The position numbers and the translations under genes are program-made. Under the pieces are notes generated by a model. It had not been told where the DNA came from and did not search any database. It saw nothing but the letters and a program-made list of their open reading frames with translations. This document shows positions 1-9,200 of a stretch of 26,278 nt of DNA, one piece after another. The number at the start of each line of letters is the position of its first letter. The stretch's first letter is position 1. Source of the DNA: GCA-002282575 sp964493995 (lineage in GTDB: Bacteria; Pseudomonadota; Gammaproteobacteria; Thiomicrospirales; Thiomicrospiraceae); contig CAZBQD010000027.1 of the NCBI GenBank assembly GCA_964493995.1, positions 1-26,278 on the forward strand. Direction: 5' to 3'.

Positions 1-200
1 TGATCTTGCAATTGATCGATCGCACCCAAGTCTTCATCCTTGGTCTCTTCGAACAGGGATAGCTGTTCTGGATTCATCGCCTCGGTTTTAGCGCCATGAA
101 ACCAACGCTTATAACGGGCCAGCTCGAAGGTGAGTTTTTTTAATGCCTCATTTTCAGCGAGAATCGCATCAAAAGATATTGATTTATCGTTATTTTTCAT
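1..200 (-). CDS. tnpC: IS66-family transposase TnpC, N-terminal fragment
   Basis: This is the first 66 codons of an IS66 transposase (ATG at 200-198); the reading frame continues past the window edge. Its first residues are MKNNDKSISFDAILAEN, followed by a leucine-zipper-like stretch, then RYKRWFHGAKTEAM and EQLSLFEE. That matches the known N-terminal pattern of IS66 transposases: a zipper, then K(R/W)xxFGxxSEK, then Q.sLF.E. The DDE catalytic domain and zinc-binding region lie outside the window, so it is not possible to say whether the transposase is intact. It starts 79 bp downstream of the tnpB stop, as expected for IS66 operons. Confidence 0.85.
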   Translation of the reverse strand, partial: MKNNDKSISFDAILAENEALKKLTFELARYKRWFHGAKTEAMNPEQLSLFEETKDEDLGAIDQLQD

Positions 201-279
201 AGGTTAATTATAGCAAAAAACACCCTCTTTTTCACCTAAAACAGGTTGTTTTGATTCACTTTTTTCAGTATTTTTTCGC

Positions 280-618
280 TTAAACGAGCCAGTTAGCAGG
301 GGCTGATAATCCGATGCGCTGCCATTCTAAGCCAATCACCAAAGCATCAAATTGTGCGCTCGTTAATGACAAGCTGACATCTCCCTGTTTCGCCCAATGA
401 AACTTTCCCTGATGCAATCGGCGCTGACACAACCACACCCCATTACCATCCCAACAAAGGGCTTTAATGCGATTACCTGTCTTATTGCGAAAAAGATACA
501 CACAACCGTCACAAGCTGTTTTGCCCAATGCCTGCTGTACCAATGACGACAAACCATCTACCCCTAAGCGCATATCGACAGGCTGAACCATAATCATCAC
601 CTGATCTGGTGTGATCAT
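280..618 (-). CDS. tnpB: IS66 family accessory protein TnpB (IS66 Orf2)
   Basis: A 112-residue protein with the hallmarks of the IS66 Orf2/TnpB family: PVDMRLGVDGLSSLVQ near residues 13-28, VYLFRNKTGNRIKALCWDGN at 40-59, then GVWLCQRRLHQGKFHW. The length matches the family (about 110-120 aa). TnpB is required with TnpA and TnpC for IS66 transposition, although its molecular role is unclear. Its start codon overlaps the tnpA stop by 4 nt (ATGA at 618-615), which suggests translational coupling. No internal stops or frameshifts were seen, so this gene looks intact. Confidence 0.92.
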   Translation of the reverse strand: MITPDQVMIMVQPVDMRLGVDGLSSLVQQALGKTACDGCVYLFRNKTGNRIKALCWDGNGVWLCQRRLHQGKFHWAKQGDVSLSLTSAQFDALVIGLEWQRIGLSAPANWLV

Positions 619-908
619 GATAACGCCTCAACCAAGTCGCGCACATAAGTGGTGTCGGTGTAGATGGGTAATTCAATACGACAGACGCTCAACTGTAAAT
701 AAATATTCGATTGTGTTGTGATGGCAGGGTTTATCTGTACAGGAACCAACTGCAAATCATCCATCGATGTACGCGCACGAAAACGTTTTAACCAATAGCC
801 GAAATTGGCATAGGACAATTGATGTGCTTGGCAATAGGCTTTTTGTGTGAATCCACTGCTGCGCCACTGATTGATGTGGTGGTGCCAGAATATTGATTTA
901 TCACTCAT
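615..908 (-). CDS. tnpA: IS66 family accessory protein TnpA (HTH)
   Basis: A 97-residue protein resembling IS66 TnpA. The N-terminal region HHINQWRSSGFTQKAYCQAH, followed by YANFGYWLKRFR, is the helix-turn-helix of this family, in which a residue pattern W..SG.sq..yC...gl....f..W...r is usual. A strong ribosome binding site (AGAAGGAGCG) precedes the ATG. It is the first gene after the IS end at 987, and its stop overlaps the tnpB start. The C-terminal part is divergent and short. No lesion is visible. Confidence 0.85.
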   Translation of the reverse strand: MSDKSIFWHHHINQWRSSGFTQKAYCQAHQLSYANFGYWLKRFRARTSMDDLQLVPVQINPAITTQSNIYLQLSVCRIELPIYTDTTYVRDLVEALS

Positions 909-968
909 GATGCGCTCCTTCTAGGTAATTGCGATCATGATGGCAAAATCTGAAATCAAATTAAATAT

Positions 969-987
969 GGTGCGGTCGGACGCTTAC
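969..987 (-). repeat. IS66 terminal inverted repeat (tnpA-proximal end)
   Basis: Read on the minus strand this is GTAAGCGTCCGACCGCACC. The GTAAGCG start is typical of IS66-family termini. The partner repeat lies outside the window, so the exact length of the inverted repeat cannot be determined. Confidence 0.75.
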
Positions 988-1091
988 TTTTTACTTGTCC
1001 TTTTAAAGTCTAAATATTTAAACCATGAAACAGCTCCGGTAAACAAAGTTGCGATAGATGTGGCAATCATACCAACTGCTTCAAAAGTCAT
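984..1091 (-). CDS. small predicted membrane peptide, 3' end fixed by the IS66 insertion
   Basis: A 35-residue ORF preceded by a good ribosome binding site (GGGAG, 9-10 nt before the ATG at 1091). Residues 5-25 (AVGMIATSIATLFTGAVSWF) form one hydrophobic helix, followed by a basic tail (KYLDFKRTSKK). The last sense-codon base and the TAA stop are the GTAA of the IS66 end, so the original gene may have been longer. A 27-codon ORF (1081-1164) overlaps its start by 11 nt. The peptide resembles small single-span membrane proteins, including holin-like and type I toxin peptides, but I recognise no family. It follows the UvrD-like gene by about 100 bp and could be the last member of the defence operon or an independent gene. 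Confidence 0.5.
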   Translation of the reverse strand: MTFEAVGMIATSIATLFTGAVSWFKYLDFKRTSKK

Positions 1092-1190
1092 AAAATCCAC
1101 TCTCCCAGCCTAACAAATGATTACATAAGTTATCATTCACACAAATGACATAGCCTCGGCTCATACTGTTCTAAAACCTTTTGATTCTGT

Positions 1191-3296
1191 TCAAGTGCTT
1201 ATAAATTGACTTGTAGTTCCGTAACTCAACACAAACACGTCCTTCTTGGCGCGAGTCAGTGCAACATACATCAATGCTTTTTCTTGCAACAGCGCATCAT
1301 GACGCGCTGTCTCGTCAGCCAAATTGTTTATCGCTTGAGTTAGCGGCACCATCCCATCATTAATAGAAGCTAAAATCATTCGATCAAATTCCAAGCCTTT
1401 GACACGATGGAAAGTGGCGAGCTTAACAGCTCCCAACGGAGCATCGTGATCTGACGCTTTCACTTCATAGGTCTTAACACCACTGTTCTCTAATAATTGT
1501 GCAATTTGAGCTACTTCATTATTAGTGCGTGCAGCGATGCAGCAGTTCTCTGCTGGAACTTGTCCATTTACTAGCAACTGCTTAATATAGATCGCCTGTT
1601 CTGCGGCGCTGAAAAAGTGTTCGACCTGAGGAGCAGGACCATGAGTAAGTGACTTATAGAGACGATTTGAATCCGAACCGCCATCTAAGTCATCAATACC
1701 TTCTGATGACAGTAATCCCACTGCATACTGACGAATTTCATCGGTAGTCCGGTAATTGATTTTAAGCTTTTTAGAGCGTCCACGAATGTTAATGCCTGCT
1801 TTACTCAAGGTTAATTTCTTGCCATAGATACGCTGATGCGCATCGCCAACAATGAATAGGTCATTTGCTCCTTCTGGAACCATGGCACGCAATAACCTGA
1901 AGGCTGGCATGCCCATATCTTGAGCTTCATCCACTATGATAGATCGGTATGGAAGTGGTAATGCGTTGCTAGTTATCAAGCTAGCGGCATCGCGGTAGGC
2001 GTCATCAACTTCTTTTAATCGTTGACGATTTAAAATACTTCGGTAGGCCTCAAATACTTGCCATACTAAGAGCTTTTGTTCTCGACTTAACTTTGTGCCA
2101 CGACCAAGGCGCGAAGCCTTTTTATATGCCTCAGCGCTATCTATTCCTTGGCTTTGAACAACCTGTTGCCACTCTTCTTGAAAAAAGCTGATGGGCAAAT
2201 CTAAATCACTCGATTTTTCTGAATAGGCCCTATGCCAACATTCATTAAGTTGTAATTGATCAAAAGCAATTTGATAGTCGTAGCCTTGCTTTTTAAGATA
2301 GGCACTAACCCATCGATCAAGGTTAATTACTTCGATTCGATCTAATTCTTCACCGCATATCGTCTTCAAATTGTGAGAAATATCCTGTGCTAGGTTGCGA
2401 GTAAAGGTTGTGAATAAAATCTTATTCTCAGCAGCAACACGTTGAGCCAACCATTTGGCTCGGTGCATTGCCGCAACGGTTTTACCCGTACCCGCTCCAC
2501 CAAGAACACGAACAGCACCATTTTTATCTCCTTCTACCAGTGAACGCTGTGAGGGATGCAAAAAAACACGCCATTTTTCGAGAGAAGCGTTCATCATAGC
2601 ATTAAGCTCTCTTTCATCAGCAGGCACGAAAATACCGGCACGTGTCTGCAATCGTGCTAAGGCTGCTTGGAAGTCATCGGTATCGAATGATTGGTCTTGT
2701 TCAATAAGGGACTGCTGTTCTTTGTCTGCAAGAATGTCTTCGTAGCTCTGGCCAGCCATAAAGAAGAACAAAGACTCGTAGGCATCAGCAGGAAGTATCG
2801 ACTGGATCACATCTAGCTCTGACTCATTACTGACTGCTCTTACCCGTGCCAGCAATTCCTCAGGAACACCTAATTTGAGCAACTCTCGATCTTTAAGCGA
2901 TTCAAAAGCAGACGGGTTTTGTGTCATTTGAGTAGTCGCCTGATGTTCCTCGCCTAACTCAGCCTGATAAATTTGAATGACGCCCGTATTAGGATTCACT
3001 TGGCATTTGTGACTGGCAGCCCATTCATAGGCCGCATCATGGTGATCAACCCATAATAACAATAATACTTTGCCATGATTCTGTACCGACAAGATAACGC
3101 GATAGGTTAAATCTACTCGAATTGAGCGTATGCTGGGATCTTTGGCTTGATGAATTTTCTCAAGATTTAAGCCAGGTAAGTCAGGGTTACTCATTAACTT
3201 GAGTACCATATTATTGACTTTAGCCTGCACCTTAGCTTCTTGTTTACTCACCGACGACAAATAGAGATTTGAAAACGCAACGTTCATTTGACTCAT
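1191..3296 (-). CDS. UvrD/PcrA-like superfamily 1 helicase with RelE/ParE-like N-terminal domain
   Basis: This 701-residue protein is a 3'-5' SF1A-type DNA helicase. The visible motifs are Walker A GGAGTGKT (266-273), motif Ia-like FTTFTRNLAQ (295-304), motif II VDEAQD (455-460), motif III GDAHQRIYG (484-492), motif IV NYRTT (514-518), motif V TFHRVKGLEFD (628-638) and motif VI YVALTRAKK (677-685). It is shorter than housekeeping UvrD. Residues 1-96, including RSIRVDLTYRVI and VDHHDAAYEWA, resemble the RelE/ParE toxin fold; this is family pattern matching and needs structural confirmation. The start overlaps the stop of the 2129-aa helicase gene (ATGA), placing it as the fifth gene of the defence operon. 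Likely role: unwinding or processing invading DNA with the other helicases. A second ATG at codon 4 is an alternative start. Confidence 0.88.
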   Translation of the reverse strand: MSQMNVAFSNLYLSSVSKQEAKVQAKVNNMVLKLMSNPDLPGLNLEKIHQAKDPSIRSIRVDLTYRVILSVQNHGKVLLLLWVDHHDAAYEWAASHKCQVNPNTGVIQIYQAELGEEHQATTQMTQNPSAFESLKDRELLKLGVPEELLARVRAVSNESELDVIQSILPADAYESLFFFMAGQSYEDILADKEQQSLIEQDQSFDTDDFQAALARLQTRAGIFVPADERELNAMMNASLEKWRVFLHPSQRSLVEGDKNGAVRVLGGAGTGKTVAAMHRAKWLAQRVAAENKILFTTFTRNLAQDISHNLKTICGEELDRIEVINLDRWVSAYLKKQGYDYQIAFDQLQLNECWHRAYSEKSSDLDLPISFFQEEWQQVVQSQGIDSAEAYKKASRLGRGTKLSREQKLLVWQVFEAYRSILNRQRLKEVDDAYRDAASLITSNALPLPYRSIIVDEAQDMGMPAFRLLRAMVPEGANDLFIVGDAHQRIYGKKLTLSKAGINIRGRSKKLKINYRTTDEIRQYAVGLLSSEGIDDLDGGSDSNRLYKSLTHGPAPQVEHFFSAAEQAIYIKQLLVNGQVPAENCCIAARTNNEVAQIAQLLENSGVKTYEVKASDHDAPLGAVKLATFHRVKGLEFDRMILASINDGMVPLTQAINNLADETARHDALLQEKALMYVALTRAKKDVFVLSYGTTSQFIST

Positions 3297-6200
3297 GGGT
3301 TATTCCTTAGCGCGGTCAATAGTTCTTCGATTGTACTGCTTTCAGTGAAGGTCTTCCAACCGTGTTGTTCAAAAATAGGCTTCATGTCATCGACTGTTTC
3401 GGATATTACCACTGCAACTCGCTCAGTTTCCCATGCCAGTTCCGCTTCAGCAATCACTCGACCCTTACTGTCTTCTAGCTCGTAACCTACTTGCGGAGGT
3501 GATACATCGCTCTTGCTAATAGCATCTAGTAAAGTGTGTACCTGTTCATCGGCAAGGGTATAAATAGCATCCCATTCGCTTGATTTAATCTGAGCCGGTT
3601 GATGATCACCCCAACGTAAGTTACTGTAATGCCCTTGCGATGTGCCAGACACTGTTCCTGCATAGACTAGCCGCACAAACTGTATCCAATTCAACAGCTG
3701 TAACGCTTTTTGCCAGATACGTTGAGAATCGGGTGTTTTTTTCGTAGTCAGTTCAACCGCTAACCAAGCGAGTAGCTGACCATTTGGGAAAGACTGAACA
3801 AACGAATTATCCATGACAAGCGATAAGCGCAACTGATTATGCTCGTTCGAGAAGTCGATGGTTTCAGCAACCAAAGGAGCACTGATCCAAGCATCTACAG
3901 CAGTTAATAGATCATTCGGTAGTGACTGCTTCATGCTTGTTATTGGCTCTGCCTGTTGTGCTTTATCTGCCGCCTGTTGCGACATCAGAGACAATAACCT
4001 AAGCTGCGCCATATCCTGCCAGTCTTTACTGTTAGGATGAGCCAATAAATGCACTAGCTGTAACAAGGCATTTTTCTGCGCCAACGCATCATGATGCTTC
4101 AAGGTTATCCTCGGCGTTAACCCTGCTATCAGCTTGTCAAAATCTGTTTTACGGTGCTGCCAAATTGCATTCTGGCCTTGTGTTTCGTTGCCCGCAAAAG
4201 CTGACTCGACATCATGCCAAGTTAGGCTCCAGACCAAATATTGACCGCTCAAGAACAATCCTTGGCGCTTCAGCAGATCTTCATGCACTTTATCATGATG
4301 AAACTCATAACCATCGAGGAAGACGGCAACAGGTTTAATGCCCGAATCTGATTTCAGCGGTCTAATTAAGAAATCAGGCTCACAAGGATAGTAGGCGCCC
4401 TCTTGATCAGACAAACGCGCGTGCATCTCCATGGTGTATTGTTGATCGCCCACTTCTAAAAAGTAGCCTTTTTTACCACGAATAATGTCACTGCCCACCT
4501 TTATGCTGGTATTGGCAAAATCAGCATGATCATTGAGCCGTTTGACCGCTTGTGGAAAGCGGACTTCTAGCTGACTGTCCTCCCAAATTGGTTTATGACG
4601 ACCACTAAGCTGATCTACCCGCTCAAGTGTTAACTGAGGGTCCAACACTTCTGCCAACATCGCTAGTGCTGTCTGACGAGAGGTTTTCTCCATGCCATAG
4701 GCATTGCGATAAGCAAAAAGACATTGGTAACAGCCATCAACTTCAGGCACACGATGCTGACAGGCACAGGCTGCCATAACATCTCTAGCCATGCGCAAGG
4801 TTTCCATTAATTGATTAGGGTCAGCCAATAGTTCATGCAGATAACCCGTGCCACCAGGTACTGAATCATAAATGACAATGTAATTGGCGCGATTTTCCGA
4901 ATTGACAATGGGCTCGTCACTTAGTGCCATTTGTAAATGATCCACTTTACCACCAAAACGACGCTTTAATCCTAATTGAATGGCGGCAATGAACGACTGT
5001 ATCTGTTGCTGTTCATCGGCAATTGCCATGCGTGGCATCAAAATACGTAAGGCTTCTGAACGGTATTCACGATAGAGATACAAGCATTTAATAATTCCTT
5101 CGCCCTCAGGCGCAGACTTATATTGACAACGGTGCATGTGCTTGGCTTTACCGCGTTTGGGTTGTACCATGCCGCACGATTTACAAACCTTGAATCCAGG
5201 ACGGTTCAGTTCCTTACCCGCTACCTTAAAAATACGTTCTTGCTCACTGTGGTTTTCACCAAAGTTAATCTCTGTAAATTTTGCCTGACGAATAAACTCA
5301 AAACCAAAAGGCTTGGTATCTGTCTTAAGCGCGTATGCCAATTCAACCTGCTCTGGATCAAAGTTAATAAGCATTTGTTTATTGAAAAACAAGGGTTCAC
5401 GATTATCGGCATCATCACCAATGAGTGCTTCATCCAACTTGGTGGAGGCATAGACTTGTTTGAGTTTGACTACTGCCTTGCGTTGATTCGCATCTGCCCA
5501 ATGTAAATCTCCACACTTAGGACAAGCTGTGTATTCGGGACCTTCGCCGACACGTTGGATATGATGACAGCTCGGACACATTTGTAAGGTTTCTAGCTGT
5601 TCGCCTTTAGGAATTTCAATACGCTCAATGGTTACTTTCTTATTCGAAGCATAAAAAACGCTATTGGGTGCTAATTCACTTAACGCAGCTTGCGCTGGTC
5701 TAACATACTCATATACGTCGCTTTGGTAATCATTATTTACGCGGCGGAAAATGACAGAATTGAGCGTTGCGCCTTCTTCTGGGAAAGCGTAGTTGGGTAG
5801 CATCCCTTCATCAGTAAAGAAGTTAAGTGTGTCTCGGCGATTGAGTTGGTATTTCAATTGCGAAGTACCTGCCAACTCACGCGCAATTTCATCGACTAAC
5901 ACTTTGGTTGCTTCATCTTGCGGTAGTTTGGCTAAACGCTCTTTCTCACGGGTCAGCTTTGTTTTTTGATCGTCTAGACGCTGACGTTCACTGACCAGCT
6001 CTTTCAAACGATTCAACAGACGCCATTCGACATTGGGTTCATGCTCATCGTCTAAGCTATCCATTAAGAAAAGTCGAACACGCGCCAAACTCTCTTCCGA
6101 GAGAATTCGCCTATCTTTAGGCAAGATTGCTTCAAAGCCATCCCACAACTCATCTCGGTTAGCTTTGATGTGGTTGATGAGCGTATAGGGAAACTTATTG

Positions 6201-9200
6201 GTATCCGCTTTTTCCACGGCATCCAGCACTACCTGTAAACTTCCAGGAATGACATGTTTGCCTTGATTCACTCTACCCCACTGGTCGAAGCAATACGCCA
6301 AGAGTTGACGTCTAAGCACCATGCCAGCGCCTAAGAAAATGGCAGGCGGCTGTACTGTACCCATCATCATTTCTTTGGGATCGGCGTAGAAGTACAAGTC
6401 ATGTGGCTGACCATTCGCAACTGTCATCACCAAGGCATTACCTGTTGAACGACCCGCACGACCCATGCGCTGCAAGTAGCTGGCTTGCGTGGGCGGAACT
6501 GATGCCATCACCACAGCAGATAAATCACCAATGTCGATACCCATTTCCATAGTTGGGGTTGCTGAGAGCAGGTTTTCCCACCAAGGCTTGCGAGCATCAG
6601 CATTCGCTTTGAAACGTTTTTCTAAGGCTTCTCTAGCAGGTCTGTCGAGCAATGAGGTATGTTCATGAGCAATCACCCGCTCAATATCTCCATGGGCATA
6701 AAAGTGACGATAGTAGTTTTCTTTGCGTTCGGCTTTGGGTTGATAGACGATTGATTGCTGTTGACGAGTGAATTGCATTTCTAACGAGGGTAATCCCGTC
6801 AAGGCTTCAACCCAGTCTTGCGGAATATGCCACTGACCAAATTCATGCTGAGACTGACATTGCTGATCGTCGCAATCATGATCGTACTGCGTCAAGCTCA
6901 GGGTTGCCAAGTCATAAGTAATCCACAAAGCTTCAGGATTGAGACCCCAAACCAACGTGTTCTTGTCTGATGTTTTTTCTAACAGCAAACCCTCATCGAC
7001 TAGATGTTGCAATGCCAATTTAATCATATCAGGGAAGAAACCGCCTTTTGTCAGGCCATCTGCACCAAATATAAACTTAGCCCACCGCAGGTACCAACCG
7101 GATTCATTGGTGGGTGCCAGTGCCTCAAAGCCTTTTTCCCGTTTCTCGGCTAAGAAACGTGGTAAAGGTGAGCGAGACCCTGTTTCTGGCATATATGGCA
7201 AGACTTTACGGCTCAAAATATAGTAGTCACCGCCCTTGTTAACATAGCCCTCGAACACAGGATGAAAAATCGCGCCCTGTCGCATTAAGCGTAAACTAAT
7301 ACCCCAGAGCAGATGTTCTGCTTGCGTTGCAGAAAGAGTTTGTCCTAACTGGTTGTAAACGGCAGGCAGTAAGGATTCGGTGGCACGCTGAATACGTTCA
7401 ATATCCCAACCTAATGCCGCTACGCCCGTTCGCGTTAATGAACGCCCTACTTGCGACTTAATGCCAAATTCCTGTACCGCCTCCCAAGTTAAGCGTTGTT
7501 TAATTTGACCCACCAAATAACTGGGATCACTGAGCTGATCAGCGATAAACTTAGCATAGTCGCCATGCGCCTGAAGATTAGGCGCAATCAGTTCGGCAAT
7601 CACTTGGTGATCGTTCCAACGGTTCGGCTGTTGCGCGATAAGCTGGTCTAGCCAGTTTTTGGTAAAAGCTAAGTAACCTATTTTCGATGCACCATTGAGC
7701 AGCGTCTGCGCCATGCCCATGCGGATGTTGTGATCCCAAGTTCTGGCGGCATAAAATCCTGCTCGATGCGCGGCATCTTGTACCGAATCCGAAAAAGCAA
7801 TCAGCTTTTTATCGTGATTATAATGACTGGCAAAAAGCTGATGAATGGCAATCGAGGTTAGACTGGCGGCACGAGAGCCGAATAGAATAAGCGAGTTATT
7901 GGCATGACAAACAGGACAGCGACGCTCAATACTGATGTGATTGCCACCATCTTCATCTTTTGTTGATTTGCGCAAGTTAGGCTCGAACACACGCAAGGTT
8001 GTTTCATGACCACAAGCACCACAACCACCTGACGCTGCCTGCAAATGTCCGCACTCGGGGCAAAGATGCTTCACCAAGCCTTCACCCGAAGGTTGCTGTG
8101 CTGAGTCAGCGACAGGGAACAAGACTTTGGTTGCTTTATCATTACTAAAAAAGGTTTGGTAGATTTCTTTGAGCTCAGTCAGGATTTTCGTTTCGCCCTG
8201 CTGCTCGGCCGTTAGCCATGCTGTACTATGACATTCGCTACACTGCACCACAGGTAAATGCAATTGTGCCTCGTTGGGTTTTAAATCATCGGCATAATGC
8301 AAATGCACAGGATGATGGGCAGAATCATCGCCAACCGACGCCACAATACGTCTTAATTCTCGTACCCAAAGTTGCAACCTTAACGAAACAAAAGGCTGAT
8401 TGGGGTAATCACCACCCCGTGCAAAGGCGATTAAGCTGAGTAAAGACAGCAATACCTGCGAAGCTGATGCTTTAAGCTTAGGTGGTAAGAGTTTCACATC
8501 GGGTAATAAATCAGACCATTCAGCTGCTGTCTGACTGGCCATCAGCAACAGATTGTGAAAAAACACATGCTGTTTTAACGCCTCACCTAAAGCGATGCGC
8601 GATGTCGTGTTGTCTGGGTCTAGCTGAAAACTGTCATCATCATCACCAAAAAACAGTCGTGCCTGCGCCCGCAAATAGTCTGCTTCAGTGGTGTAGAAGG
8701 GTGGACTGAGCTCATGGGCAGTCATGTCGAAATTGAGCATCGAATAGCTGGCAGGTTTCACAAACTGGCTGTGTGGCAGGCGGGTTTCACCAATGAGCGC
8801 ATGCACATCGAACGGGGCATCGAAAATTTGGCTAGCGTAATCTGCCAAACCTAACTTTTGTGCATCGGCAGACCCCAGTGTGGCAGAAGTTCCAACGGGA
8901 ATGAGATGGCCGCTGGGAATACTCAAGTGGGCTTTGAGGCGACGAATTAACAGAGCTAGGTCGGTTCCTTGCGCACCATCGAAAGTGTGCAATTCATCGA
9001 CAACTAAATAGCGCAGGGTTTCTGGCGTGTTGTACTTCCATAATGCTTGATCTCTTGGGCGCATGAGCAAAAAGTCGAGCATTTTGTAGTTGGTAAGCAG
9101 AATATCGGGTGGATCACGGCGCATGGTGTCTTTGCAGGTAATCACTGACTCTGGTCCCATGACCTTCTGATCGGTACCGTCACTATCACCGACAAACAGC

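Larger units (their letters stand above)
1..987 (-). mobile_element. IS66-family insertion sequence, partial (5' end only)
   Basis: Three minus-strand genes in the canonical IS66 order (tnpA, tnpB, start of tnpC) lie inside a terminal end at position 987. Read on the minus strand, the element begins GTAAGCGTCCGACC; IS66 elements characteristically begin GTAA. The rest of tnpC and the other inverted repeat lie beyond base 1. IS66 elements usually make 8-bp target duplications, so the duplicate here would be 988-995 (tttttact on the + strand), but the other flank is not in the window. The insertion sits immediately downstream of the defence operon, and its first bases form the stop codon of the small ORF at 984-1091. 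Confidence 0.9.

Noticed and set aside
5123..5506. Plus-strand ORF of 127 codons opposite the giant helicase
   Set aside because: It lies wholly antisense to a well-supported coding region with clear motifs, shows no recognisable domain, and is explained as a shadow frame. The same applies to the other antisense ORFs over the large genes.
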